Of a stretch of DNA of 64,000 nucleotides, positions 46,952 to 56,313 are shown piece by piece; position 1 is the first letter of the stretch; each line of letters begins with the position of its first letter. The position numbers and the translations under genes are program-made. Origin of the DNA: Bryobacterales bacterium (lineage in GTDB: Bacteria; Acidobacteriota; Terriglobia; Bryobacterales; Bryobacteraceae); the NCBI GenBank assembly GCA_003164035.1, contig PLRS01000045.1:1-64000 (forward strand). The letters run 5' to 3'. The notes below the pieces were generated by a model. That model saw only the letters and a program-made list of their open reading frames with translations, searched no databases and was not told the origin of the DNA.

Positions 46952-49900
46952 GTGTTCATACGTAGGATTGCGCTTTGGCTGCTTCTGGCGGCCGCGCTGG
47001 CCGGCGGCGCCGCGGCGCAGCAGGTGTCGACCGGAACGGTGAAGGGCGTCCTGATGGACGATTCAGGCGCGGTGATTCCGGCCGCAAGCGTGTCTCTATC
47101 GGGTAACGGGATTTCCAGAACCGCACAATCGCAGGCGGACGGCACCTACTCGTTCGCGGGTCTGGCGCCGGGGCAATATAATGTGTCGGTCAACTTCACC
47201 GGTTTTGCGCCCTTCTCCAAAATGGTCGCGGTGACGGCCGGCAGCGCCGTGCAATTGCCGCTCCAGCTTACCATCAAGGCCGAAACGCAGGAAGTGATGG
47301 TGCAAGCCGAGGGGGGTGCGCAGATCAGCGTGGAACCGGATAACAACGCCACCGCGCTGGTGGTGAAATCCACCGACCTGGAAGCCCTGCCGGACGATCC
47401 CGACGACCTCGCCGACGCACTGCAGGCGCTGGCCGGGCCAGGCGCCGGACCCAATGGCGGCACGATCTACATCGATGGCTTCAGCGGCGGCCAGTTGCCG
47501 CCCAAGGAATCCATCCGCGAGATTCGCATCAACCAGAACCCTTTTTCCGCCGAGTATAGCTGGCTCGGTTTCGGCGGCATCCAGATTCTGACCAAGCCGG
47601 GTACCGACAAGCTGCGGGGCGCGGTGTCGTTGATGGATAGCGACGGGGTTTTCAATTCCCGCAACCCGTTTTCCAATATCAAGCCGGACTTCTCGAACCG
47701 CATGGAGGCCGCGAACCTGGCTGGCTCTCCCAGCAAGAAGGCCTCCTTCTTCGTGGATTTCAATCGGCGCGACGTGCAGAATAACTCGATCGTGGTGGCT
47801 CAATATTTCAACGCCGCCACGCTGACCCAGTCCAATATCAATACTTCGGTGTTGACGCCTTCCACTTTCATGATCGTGGCGCCGCGCGTCGATTACCAGC
47901 TCACGACTAATAACACGCTGACGGTACGCGTGGAAGAACGGGTGAATTCGGCGGATAACGCCGGGGTGGGCGCGACCAGGCTGCCGGCGCCTTACTCCAA
48001 CCTGGGTTATAACAACACCAGCGACGGGCAGAACGTCATGGTGACGGAGAGCGCGGTGCTAAGCCCCAAGGTGGTCAACGAGACCCGCTTCCAGTTCTAT
48101 CGCAGTTGGTCGGCCAACGCCGGCAACCTGATTCCCCAGATCAACGTGGCCGGTTCGTTCGTGGCCGGCGGCAACGGCTTGGGCGACAACCACGATCAGT
48201 ACCGCCATTTCGAGATCCAGAACAATACCTCGGTGTCGCGCGGCTCCCATACCGTCCGCTTCGGCGTGAAGGCGCGGCGCGATGCCGACCAGAGCAATCA
48301 GCCCAACGGATTCAACGGCACGTTCAGCTTCCTGGGGGGCGTGGAGCCGGAACTGGATTCGGCCAACCAGATCGTCACCGATTCCAGCGGCAATCCGGTC
48401 ACCGAAACGCTCACATCGCTACAGCAGTACGAGCGCACCGCGCTGCTCACTCAGGCCGGATTTAGCGAAGCGCAGATTCAGGCGCTGGGCGGCGGCCCTT
48501 CGCAGTTCCGCATCCAGGCCGGCCAATCGTATATCAGCGCCCACCGCTACGACGCAGCTCCGTTTGTGCAGGACGATTGGAAGCTGCTGCCGAACTTCAC
48601 CCTCAGCCTCGGCCTGCGCTACGAGGTGCAAACCCTGGTGAGCGACCATCGCGACTGGGCGCCGCGGCTGGGTTTTGCCTGGTCGCCGGGCAGCGCGCGC
48701 AACGGCGGACAGAAGACCGTGATTCGCGGCGGCTTTGGGTTCTTTTACGACCGCGTCTGGTATTCCATGTTTGAAAACGCCGCCCTCGACAACGGCGTCA
48801 ACCAGTTGCAGTACGTGGTCTATAATCCGACTTTTTACCCCAATATCCCACCGCTTTCGTCGCTGAGCATGGGACAGAACACGACCTACGTGGTCGATCC
48901 CAAGCTGCGCGCCGATTACAGCATGCAGGGGGCTCTCGGGGTGGAACGCCAGTTGCCGCGCAACACCACGGTGGCGCTGACGTATTCGTTCAATCGCGCC
49001 GTCCACCTGGCACAGACCGTGCCCATCAACACCCCTCTGCCCGGGACTTTCGATCCATCTCAGTCTCTCAGCGCAACCAACGGCGTTTTCCCGTACGGCT
49101 ACCAGGCGGGCACGATTTTCGAGTACGAATCCGGCGGCTACATGCGCCAGCAGTTGCTGATGGCCAATTTCAACACGCGTTTCAGCAGCCGCGTATCGCT
49201 GTTCGGCAATTACACGCTGGGCTACGCTCACGACATACCCGGGACGCCGACCGATCCCTACGATTTTCGTCTCGATTACGGGACGTCCGGTTTTAATCGC
49301 CGCCACAATTTCATGGTGATGGGCAACGTGCTGCTGCCTTGGGCCGTTCACCTGGCTCCGTTCGTGGCCCTGGCTTCCGGGCAGCCTTACGACGTTCTGG
49401 CGGGCCAGGACATGTTTGGCGACACGCTGGCCAACGCTCGCGCCGCGTTCGTCTCCCACACGGCCTGCTCCAGCCTGGTGTATTCCGGCGACGACGTCTG
49501 CTCGCCCTACGGCACCTTCACTACCGATTACCAAGTCACCAGCACCGGCAGCGTGGTCCCGCGCAACTACCTGACCATGCCCGGGCTGGTGTCCATCAAT
49601 ATGCGCGTCTATCGCACCTGGGGATTTGGCGCCATCAAAAACGCCCGGCCGAATCAAGCGAACGGTATGCCGGGGCCCCCTTCCGGCATGATGGCACTTG
49701 GCGGCCGCGGCGGTCCGCCTCCTGGAGGTCCGGGGGGAGGCGGCTTCATGGGTAGCACCACCGAGCACCCTTACAACCTGACCCTTTCGTTGAACGTCGA
49801 AAACGTCTTCAACCATTTCAACCCGTCCGGGTACCAGGGCGTCGTCACCAGCCCGTACTTTTTGCAAGCGACCTCGGTGAATACCGGCTTCGGCGGCGGC

Positions 49901-49975
49901 GGTCCCGGCGGCGGGCAAAGCGGCAACGTGGCCAACAACCGCCGCATCCAGTTGGGTCTGCGATTCACGTTTTAG
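46952..49975 (+). CDS. TonB-dependent receptor-like outer membrane protein, second tandem paralogue
   Basis: This 1007-residue protein starts at GTG after GGGGGA and has a signal peptide ending A-A-A-Q-Q. Domain order is the same as in the gene upstream: CarboxypepD_reg domain, plug-like region with FSGGQLPPKESIREIRINQN, a barrel of about 750 residues and the terminal strand L-G-L-R-F-T-F. It is near identical to the 43470 protein over long stretches. Differences cluster in short barrel segments, and its Gly/Pro run before the last strands is shorter. The pair is a tandem duplication; the divergent loops suggest related but different ligands. Confidence 0.9.
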   Translation: MFIRRIALWLLLAAALAGGAAAQQVSTGTVKGVLMDDSGAVIPAASVSLSGNGISRTAQSQADGTYSFAGLAPGQYNVSVNFTGFAPFSKMVAVTAGSAVQLPLQLTIKAETQEVMVQAEGGAQISVEPDNNATALVVKSTDLEALPDDPDDLADALQALAGPGAGPNGGTIYIDGFSGGQLPPKESIREIRINQNPFSAEYSWLGFGGIQILTKPGTDKLRGAVSLMDSDGVFNSRNPFSNIKPDFSNRMEAANLAGSPSKKASFFVDFNRRDVQNNSIVVAQYFNAATLTQSNINTSVLTPSTFMIVAPRVDYQLTTNNTLTVRVEERVNSADNAGVGATRLPAPYSNLGYNNTSDGQNVMVTESAVLSPKVVNETRFQFYRSWSANAGNLIPQINVAGSFVAGGNGLGDNHDQYRHFEIQNNTSVSRGSHTVRFGVKARRDADQSNQPNGFNGTFSFLGGVEPELDSANQIVTDSSGNPVTETLTSLQQYERTALLTQAGFSEAQIQALGGGPSQFRIQAGQSYISAHRYDAAPFVQDDWKLLPNFTLSLGLRYEVQTLVSDHRDWAPRLGFAWSPGSARNGGQKTVIRGGFGFFYDRVWYSMFENAALDNGVNQLQYVVYNPTFYPNIPPLSSLSMGQNTTYVVDPKLRADYSMQGALGVERQLPRNTTVALTYSFNRAVHLAQTVPINTPLPGTFDPSQSLSATNGVFPYGYQAGTIFEYESGGYMRQQLLMANFNTRFSSRVSLFGNYTLGYAHDIPGTPTDPYDFRLDYGTSGFNRRHNFMVMGNVLLPWAVHLAPFVALASGQPYDVLAGQDMFGDTLANARAAFVSHTACSSLVYSGDDVCSPYGTFTTDYQVTSTGSVVPRNYLTMPGLVSINMRVYRTWGFGAIKNARPNQANGMPGPPSGMMALGGRGGPPPGGPGGGGFMGSTTEHPYNLTLSLNVENVFNHFNPSGYQGVVTSPYFLQATSVNTGFGGGGPGGGQSGNVANNRRIQLGLRFTF

Positions 49976-50039
49976 CGGCTGTGGGGTTTAATCAGGCCGC
50001 GGCTTCGCAATTACGATTGAGGCCTTTCGATACGTGTGT

Positions 50040-50067
50040 GCAACCGCTCCCTAACGGTCGCGGCTCG
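50040..50067. repeat. Single family A arm, copy A5
   Basis: One arm (GCAACCGCTCCCTAACGGTC and following bases) is present without its partner. It lies 12 bases beyond the stop of the exported mannonate-dehydratase-like gene. The word TTCGCAATTACGATTG just upstream (about 50004-50019) also occurs after leuA. Confidence 0.75.
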
Positions 50068-50078
50068 TTTGACGGAGG

Positions 50079-51143
50079 CTATCCCACTTCGTCGTTGGCC
50101 CGGCGCAACAGGGCTCGCATGTAGGCAATGCAATAGGCGGTGCCCGCGCGCAGCAAGCCGCTGTCGCCGGCCAGCCGCGGCACATGGTCCGGCTCCACAG
50201 GTCCGTTGAAACGCACCTGCCGCAGCGCTTTCATCACCCGGTACATATCCATATAGCCGTCGTCGGGAAAGGTCTCGACGAAATGCGGCAAAGGGCCGGT
50301 CACGTTGCGGAAATGCACTTCGAAGATTTTGCCGCGCCCGCCGAAGTCGCGGATCATCTCGAAGACGTCCTTGCCCATCCGGTCTCCGCCCTCCGACCAC
50401 GTGCCCACGCAGAAGGTGAGGCCCCAGTTGGGGCTGTTGCCGGCGATTTCTTCCGCGCGCCGGTAGCCGTCGTAATGGGTGAACAGCTTGGCCACGCCGT
50501 TCATTTTCGCCACCGGCGGATCGTCGGGATGGAGCGCCAGCTTCACTCCGGCTTCTTCGGCCACGGGCAGCACGGCTTTCAGAAAGTATGTATAGTTGGC
50601 CCACATGTCGTCGGCCGAATACTCGCGGTCGAATTGGCGCCGCTCGACCCGGGTGCGGAAATCGTCGAGATCGAATTCCCGCGCCGTGTACCCGCGGTGC
50701 TCCACCATTTTCGTGGTATAAGTGTTGGCCGGATGGAAATCGTACGAGGCGACGGGAATCCCGAGCTTCCCCAGGTCGCGCAGGAACCGGCGGTAGGTCT
50801 CGATATCCCGATCCCGCCCCGGTTGCCCCAACTGGATCCTGGCCGACCGGTAGGCATAGTGGACGCCCGAGTAGATCCGCATGCCGAACTGAGCAAACCG
50901 CTGCTGCGCCGCCCGTAGCGTATCGAGCGTAACCTCGCCGTCGCCAAATTCCAGCCTGACCCACTCAAGGCCGATCTGCCGAAGAAATCGCAGATCGTCG
51001 TCGGTGATGGCGTTGGCGTCCAGACGGTGACAGAGCTTGGCGTTGCGGGGATCCGATTCGTCTATCCTGGCGGCCGGCTGCTGCGCCAACAGAGGAACGG
51101 CGGGCGCCGCCAGCGCGGAGCGGAGAAACAGGCGGCGTAGCAT
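50079..51143 (-). CDS. Exported UxuA-like mannonate dehydratase family protein
   Basis: This 354-residue TIM-barrel protein starts MLRRLFLRSALAAPAVPLLA, a signal peptide that may use Sec or Tat. The core has L-A-L-H-P-D-D-P-P-V, the mannonate dehydratase signature, F-E-V-H-F-R-N-V-T-G with a metal ligand, and D-G-Y-M-D-M-Y-R-V-M-K-A-L. The segment P-D-H-V-P-R-L near the end matches the UxuA C-terminal motif. UxuA dehydrates D-mannonate to KDG; an exported version is unusual, so the substrate may be another sugar acid. KDPG aldolase at 59381 could act downstream. Confidence 0.8.
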   Translation of the reverse strand: MLRRLFLRSALAAPAVPLLAQQPAARIDESDPRNAKLCHRLDANAITDDDLRFLRQIGLEWVRLEFGDGEVTLDTLRAAQQRFAQFGMRIYSGVHYAYRSARIQLGQPGRDRDIETYRRFLRDLGKLGIPVASYDFHPANTYTTKMVEHRGYTAREFDLDDFRTRVERRQFDREYSADDMWANYTYFLKAVLPVAEEAGVKLALHPDDPPVAKMNGVAKLFTHYDGYRRAEEIAGNSPNWGLTFCVGTWSEGGDRMGKDVFEMIRDFGGRGKIFEVHFRNVTGPLPHFVETFPDDGYMDMYRVMKALRQVRFNGPVEPDHVPRLAGDSGLLRAGTAYCIAYMRALLRRANDEVG

Positions 51144-51183
51144 AGATCTACATTATTGCAGCTGGGCGGAGGCGTCAAGCCGT

Positions 51184-51226
51184 GAAAAATCAAAATTCGA
51201 ACCGCCGATGAACGCAGATAAACGCC
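51184..51226. repeat. Family D repeat copy D2
   Basis: GAAAAATCAAA followed by CCGCCGATGAACGCAGATAA repeats the words at 2875-2962. It lies in the spacer upstream of the UxuA-like gene. Confidence 0.6.
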
Positions 51227-51274
51227 AAAGACGTTGATGAACGAAGGAAGTAAAGTTCGGTAACGTACTCAAGG

Positions 51275-51345
51275 GCAACCGCTCCCTTTACGGTCGCGGC
51301 TCGGACTCGGGCATTTCCGAGCCGCGACCGTAAGGGAGCGGTTGC
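51275..51345. repeat. Palindromic repeat family A, copy A3
   Basis: Arms at 51275-51305 and 51316-51345 pair over their whole length except for one extra T in the left arm. The spacer is only 10 bases. The copy lies just after the stop of the exported oxidoreductase and may act as a transcript end. Confidence 0.88.
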
Positions 51346-51378
51346 AGGATGCGTGACCGTAACTGCGAAGCCGAGTAC

Positions 51379-52782
51379 CTACACCTTCACCAGGCTCTTG
51401 AGGACGCCATCCCAAGGGGCGCGATACGGTTTGTAGCACATGGCGGCGGCTTCTTTGTCGCCGATCACCTGCTCTTTTTCGGGATCCCATTTGATGGCGC
51501 GGCCGAGGCGCAGGGAATTGTTTGCCAGGTGGCAGGCGACTGCTACCCGGTGGCCGTCTTCCACTTCGCACAGGGGCCGTTTGCGCGATCGCATGCAACT
51601 CAGCCAATCGCGTTCGTTCATGGCCATGGTATCTTCGCCGCCGGTGCCGTAGCGGGCGTCGGACTGCACGCCGCCCTTGGAGGGTTGAATCCACGGCGTC
51701 GGTTTCACGTCGGTATAGACCGGACCGCCGATGGGCTGTCCCATGAAACGCGGAATGTCGTTGACCGGATCGATCTTGTTTTCCGGGATGACTTCGTAGT
51801 TGCCGGCCAGCACCATGCTGCCCTTGGTCCCCAGGTAGACCTGCCCGCGCGCGGCGCTGTCTCCGCGCATGGCGTTGGCTTCGCGAATGGCGTAATTCAC
51901 CGTGAAGTTGCCCGGGAATTGCCATATGGCGTCCTGGGTATCCGGCGTCTCGCCGTCGTCTTCGAGCGCGAACCGGCCGCCGGTGGACATCACCATCGTC
52001 GGGCCCTTCACGTTCATGCACCACAACACCTGATCGATGGTATGAGCGCCGAGGTTGGTCATCTGGCCGCCGGAATAATTCCAGAACCAGCGGAAGTGGT
52101 ACAGCGCGCGGTGGTTCTGGTAGGGTGTTTTGGGCGACGGACCCAGCCACATGTCGTAGTCGATCTCCGGCGGCGGATCTTCGATGGGAGTCTTGCCGAA
52201 TCCGGGATAAATATTGCGGTAGGAGGCGATCCGGATGGAGGAGATTTTCCCCAGCAGGCCGCTTTCGATGACTTTCTTGGCCTCCGCCACACCGGAGCCA
52301 TGGCGCCGCTGCGTGCCTACCACCACGATGCGGTTGTATTTGCGCGCCGCCTGGATCATCCACTTGCCTTCGTCGATGAACACGGTCATCGGCTTTTCCA
52401 CGTACACGTCCTTACCCGCCGCGCAGGCCATGATGGTGAGCATCGCGTGCCAGTGGTCGGGCGTGGCTACCACGACCCCCTGGATGTCTTTGTTCTCGTA
52501 CATCTTGCGGAAATCGCTGTACCCTTTGGCATTGGGATTTCCGGTATATTTGAGACCTTCCTCGAGGCGCGGCTTGTAGACTTCGCTCAGACCCACCAGG
52601 TCGACGTCGTCGAACTTCTTGAAATCGGTAATGTGTTGTTTGCCGATCAACCCGAAGCCGACAAACCCAATGCCAATACGGTCATTGGCGCCCAGAACCC
52701 GTTTGTACTGCGCGGCCGTCAAGGCAGCCGCGCCCAGGAACCCTCGCCGGGTGGCCTGGGCCGTTTCCAGTTTATTTAGCAT
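51379..52782 (-). CDS. Exported Gfo/Idh/MocA family oxidoreductase
   Basis: This 467-residue protein has a Tat leader (A-T-R-R-G-F-L-G-A-A-A). Its Rossmann motif is I-G-F-V-G-F-G-L-I-G, then ATPDHWH and KDVYVEKPMTVF with the catalytic Lys region. The C-terminal half has D-Y-D-M-W-L-G-P and N-L-G-A-H-T-I-D. It is an exported sugar or cyclitol dehydrogenase type. It is divergent from the heme/TPR gene and reads in the same direction as the UxuA-like gene, 235 bases away. Together with the tandem receptors it suggests periplasmic processing of imported sugars. The substrate is unknown. Confidence 0.9.
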   Translation of the reverse strand: MLNKLETAQATRRGFLGAAALTAAQYKRVLGANDRIGIGFVGFGLIGKQHITDFKKFDDVDLVGLSEVYKPRLEEGLKYTGNPNAKGYSDFRKMYENKDIQGVVVATPDHWHAMLTIMACAAGKDVYVEKPMTVFIDEGKWMIQAARKYNRIVVVGTQRRHGSGVAEAKKVIESGLLGKISSIRIASYRNIYPGFGKTPIEDPPPEIDYDMWLGPSPKTPYQNHRALYHFRWFWNYSGGQMTNLGAHTIDQVLWCMNVKGPTMVMSTGGRFALEDDGETPDTQDAIWQFPGNFTVNYAIREANAMRGDSAARGQVYLGTKGSMVLAGNYEVIPENKIDPVNDIPRFMGQPIGGPVYTDVKPTPWIQPSKGGVQSDARYGTGGEDTMAMNERDWLSCMRSRKRPLCEVEDGHRVAVACHLANNSLRLGRAIKWDPEKEQVIGDKEAAAMCYKPYRAPWDGVLKSLVKV

Positions 52783-52920
52783 TTGCTGCTCCCTTTGTCT
52801 CAGGATACTACGCGACTGCGATTATATCGGATGTCACTCCCCGCCGCAGGAACCCATGGCAGGCGCGTCCCCGAGATACCGTGCGGGCCTGTAAGCTGGT
52901 GTTGTGGTGGAACGCTAACG

Positions 52921-55524
52921 ATGGCCGGGCTGGCGCCGAAGGCGATGCTTCTGCCGGGCCTTCTGCTGGCGCTGGCCGTCGAGCCATCGGGCGGCGGCGA
53001 AGCGGCGGCGGCGATCTCGATCGATTATCCGGAAGACGGATCGATTTTCCCGCCTGAAATCACGCCTCCAACCTTCCTTTGGACCGATCGCGGCAAAGGG
53101 GTGAGCTTCTGGCGGATCGAGATTCGGTTCGGCGATGGCGCGCCGGCCATTCATGCCACATCCAGGGGCGAGCGTCCACGCCTGGGCAGGATCGATCCGG
53201 ATTGCGTTGCCGCCACCAACGAGCCTCCCAAGCTGGCGCCGCGTCTGGCGACGGCGCATTCCTGGGCGCCAGACGTTATAACCTGGGAAGCCATCAAGCG
53301 GCATTCGGCCGCGAGCGTGGCCACGGTGGCCATCACCGGCTTTCGCGATGGCTTCCCGGACCGGCCTGTCTCTCGCGGAAAGGCCGCCATTCGCACTTCG
53401 AAGGACCGGGTGGGCGCGCCGATCTTCTATCGCGACGTGCCGCTGATGCCTTCGGAGCTGGAAAAAGGAGTGATCAAACCGCTGGCCGCGGAGGCGATTC
53501 CGCTGGTCGCCTGGCGCGTGCGCAACGTGGGGGAAGCCCGCAGCCGGCTGGTGATGGAAAACCTGCCTCTGTGCGCCAACTGCCATTCGTTTTCCGCCGA
53601 CGGCAAGACCATGGGAATGGATATGGATGGTCTCGGGGGCAACCGGGGGATGTACATTCTGGCGCCGGTCGCGCCCGCGATGGCGATCCGCAAGGAGGAC
53701 GTGATTCAGTGGAGCTCGGCGGAAGGCAAGCTGAAGGGGAACGTACGCATCGGCTTTATGTCGCAGGTTTCCCCGGATGGGCGGTACGTGGCGACCACCA
53801 TCAACCCCGCCTCTCTGGCTGCCGGCTCCGGCCAGCCGCCCAGCAACTATTACGTCGCCAATTTCAAAGACTACCGTTATCTTCAGGTATTTTATCCGGC
53901 GCGCGGGATTTTGAGCTGGTACAGCCGCCAAAGCGGGGTGCTGCAGCCGCTTGCTGGCGCCGACGATCGGCGGTTTGTGCAGATGGGCGCCGTCTGGAGC
54001 CCGGACGGAGAGTACCTGGTATTTGCACGCGCCGAAGCCACCGATCCCAATCCGCCCGGCGTGCCTCTGGCCAAATTCGCCAACGATCCGAACGAGCTGC
54101 AGCTCCAATACGACCTCTACCGGGTTCCATTCCACAACGGCCGGGGAGGCGTGCCGGAGCCGGTCGCCGGCGCGTCACACAACGGCAGGAGCAATACCTT
54201 TCCCAAGGTTTCGCCCGACGGGCGGTGGATCGTGTTCGTCGAATGCCGTAACGGGGAGCTGATGCGTCCCGACAGCCAGTTGTACATTGTTCCCGCCACG
54301 GGCGGCGAGCCGCGGCGGATGCACTGCAACACGCCGGAAATGAACTCCTGGCACAGCTTTTCACCCAACGGCCGCTGGCTGGCGTTTTCGTCCAAAAGCA
54401 GGTCGCCTTACACCCAGATGTATCTCACCCACATCGACGCGGACGGCAACGACAGCCCGGCCATCCTGATTGAGAACGCCACGGCGGCCAACCGGGCGGT
54501 GAACATTCCGGAGTTTGTCAACGTGCCGCCGGATGGGTTGCGGCAAATCGGCGGCCCGGTGATCGACTATTACCGGCTGGTTGACAGCGCCATGTATCTG
54601 CGGAAGAGAGGCGCGTACGAGGCATCCGCCACGAAATGGCGGGAAGTGGTGGCGCTGAACCCCGACGACGAAATGGCGCACCGCAGCCTGGGGAGCCTGC
54701 TGTTGATGACCGGCCACCGGGAGGAGGCCGCGGTTCATTTCAGGAAAGCGTCGGAGATGAAGCTCCGTGCGGCGATCGAGGCCGATCCCGCGTCGCCTCG
54801 GGGGTACAACGATCTCGGCGCGATGCTGGTCGAGACCGGGCGGGTGGAGGATGCGGTGGCGCAATTCGAGAAAGCCATCGCGCTGAAACCGGAATACGCC
54901 GCCGCGCGCGCGAACCTGGGCGCCGCGCTGGCAAAGCTGGGAAGGCCGGACGAAGCGCTGGTTCAACTGACGAAGGCCGTGGCCTCCGACGCCACGTATG
55001 CGCCCGCGCACTACAATCTGGGACTGGTTTTGAGCCAGCACGGGGATGCGCCGGGAGCCATCCGGGAATGGCGGCGCGCGCTGGAGCTGGACCCGAAATA
55101 CGCCGAGGCCCATGATCGGCTGGGCGACGCGCTCGAGGCGCAAGGGCAGACCTCGGAGGCCCTGGCCCACTGGCGCGAGAGTATCGAACTGCAGCCGAGC
55201 AACGCACCCACGCTGCGGCGGGTTGCGTGGGCGCTGGCGACCTCACCGGTGACGGCCATCCGCAATGGCGACGACGCGCTTCGGTTCGCGGTACGGGCGA
55301 TTGAAGTGTCCGGCGGAAACGACGCGCGCCTGCTGGACACGCTCGCGGCGGCGTACGCCGAGAAGGGGCAATTCGCCGACGCGGCGCTGACCGCGCGCCG
55401 GGCTCTGGCACGGGCCAAACAGGAGAACCAGCCCGCGCTGGCGGCCGCGATCGGGGCCAGGATCGCTTTGTACGATGCGGGCCGGGCGTTTCGCGACCCC
55501 ATCCCGGCGCCGATCGCCCCGTGA
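52921..55524 (+). CDS. Exported fusion of c-heme motif, PD40 beta-propeller and TPR repeats
   Basis: This protein of about 867 residues has a start at MAGLAPKAMLLPGLLLALAV and a signal peptide; an in-frame codon at 52783 would add 46 unsupported residues. Residues 218-222 are CANCH, a covalent c-type heme site, followed by S-F-S-A-D-G-K. A PD40/TolB-like propeller follows (about 265-510), with repeated S-P-D-G-R/E motifs such as VSPDGRYVATT, WSPDGEYLVFA and F-S-P-N-G-R-W-L-A-F-S. From about 550, TPR helices repeat with A-L-N-P-D-D and A-L-K-P-E-Y-A-A-A. It is probably periplasmic. The electron-transfer partner is unknown. It is a single gene, divergent from the oxidoreductase. Confidence 0.82.
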   Translation: MAGLAPKAMLLPGLLLALAVEPSGGGEAAAAISIDYPEDGSIFPPEITPPTFLWTDRGKGVSFWRIEIRFGDGAPAIHATSRGERPRLGRIDPDCVAATNEPPKLAPRLATAHSWAPDVITWEAIKRHSAASVATVAITGFRDGFPDRPVSRGKAAIRTSKDRVGAPIFYRDVPLMPSELEKGVIKPLAAEAIPLVAWRVRNVGEARSRLVMENLPLCANCHSFSADGKTMGMDMDGLGGNRGMYILAPVAPAMAIRKEDVIQWSSAEGKLKGNVRIGFMSQVSPDGRYVATTINPASLAAGSGQPPSNYYVANFKDYRYLQVFYPARGILSWYSRQSGVLQPLAGADDRRFVQMGAVWSPDGEYLVFARAEATDPNPPGVPLAKFANDPNELQLQYDLYRVPFHNGRGGVPEPVAGASHNGRSNTFPKVSPDGRWIVFVECRNGELMRPDSQLYIVPATGGEPRRMHCNTPEMNSWHSFSPNGRWLAFSSKSRSPYTQMYLTHIDADGNDSPAILIENATAANRAVNIPEFVNVPPDGLRQIGGPVIDYYRLVDSAMYLRKRGAYEASATKWREVVALNPDDEMAHRSLGSLLLMTGHREEAAVHFRKASEMKLRAAIEADPASPRGYNDLGAMLVETGRVEDAVAQFEKAIALKPEYAAARANLGAALAKLGRPDEALVQLTKAVASDATYAPAHYNLGLVLSQHGDAPGAIREWRRALELDPKYAEAHDRLGDALEAQGQTSEALAHWRESIELQPSNAPTLRRVAWALATSPVTAIRNGDDALRFAVRAIEVSGGNDARLLDTLAAAYAEKGQFADAALTARRALARAKQENQPALAAAIGARIALYDAGRAFRDPIPAPIAP

Positions 55525-55651
55525 GCCGGCATTGCCTACGGGAAATATGGTACTGCAGAAGATCAAGAACTGGCGGCTTGTGATAAACTCTACCGAAATC
55601 GTCAGATAAAATGGAAGCTCTAGTAAGACACGAAAGGATTTGCAGCGAGTA

Positions 55652-56302
55652 ATGGCACCCGCCACCGCCAAAGCGCAACCCGTGCTGTCGGTCCTCGTCA
55701 TCGACGACTCTCTGCTGATCCGCATGGCACTGAAGCAACTGATTGCCGAGGAGTACCGGGGGGCGGCTTTCGGGGAGGCGCGTACCGGCGAGGAGGCTTT
55801 GGCCCTGCTCCCGAAACAGCATTGGAGTCTGGTGATCCTCGATATCAGTCTCCCGGATCAAGATGCGTTCTCGCTGTTAGAGAAGATTTGCAACAGCCAT
55901 GCCGGGACCGAGTCCCGCGTGCTCATGTTGGGAACGCATGGCGACGACCTTTGGGCCGCGCGCGCCATGCAGCTTGGGGCGGCGGGCTATGTCTCCACGA
56001 GTTTGGGCCGCCGGGATCTGCTGCAGGCATTCAAGAACGTGCTGGTGGGCAAGAAGTTCTTCCACGAACCGTTGTCCCGAGACGTGGCGCCGAAACGGGA
56101 TGCTTTGCGCGCCAATCTTTCGGCACGGGAGTACGAGGTCTTGCTGGCGTTTGCCCGCGGGAAGCAGACCGGCGAGATTGCGGTGGATCTGAATCTGAAC
56201 AGCCGGACAATCAGTACGTTCAAGCGGCGCATGTTGAATAAGCTGCAACTGAACTCGACCGCCGACCTGGTGCGCTACGCGATCGATCATAAGCTCGCCT
56301 GA
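55652..56302 (+). CDS. NarL/FixJ family response regulator
   Basis: This regulator of 216 residues starts at the ATG at 55652; a TTG 12 bases earlier is less likely. The receiver domain has V-L-V-I-D-D-S and phosphoacceptor Asp64 in L-V-I-L-D-I-S-L-P. The LuxR-type helix-turn-helix at the end reads L-S-A-R-E-Y-E-V-L-L-A-F-A-R-G, then E-I-A-V-D-L-N-L-N-S-R-T-I-S-T-F. No kinase is adjacent. The hybrid kinase at 33711 is a possible but unproved partner. An ATAAACTCTA word upstream is shared with the metY promoter. Confidence 0.92.
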   Translation: MAPATAKAQPVLSVLVIDDSLLIRMALKQLIAEEYRGAAFGEARTGEEALALLPKQHWSLVILDISLPDQDAFSLLEKICNSHAGTESRVLMLGTHGDDLWAARAMQLGAAGYVSTSLGRRDLLQAFKNVLVGKKFFHEPLSRDVAPKRDALRANLSAREYEVLLAFARGKQTGEIAVDLNLNSRTISTFKRRMLNKLQLNSTADLVRYAIDHKLA

Positions 56303-56313
56303 TCGGGCTTCCG

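Noticed and set aside
55582-55587. Promoter for the response regulator at GATAAA
   Set aside because: No -35 box at suitable spacing was found.
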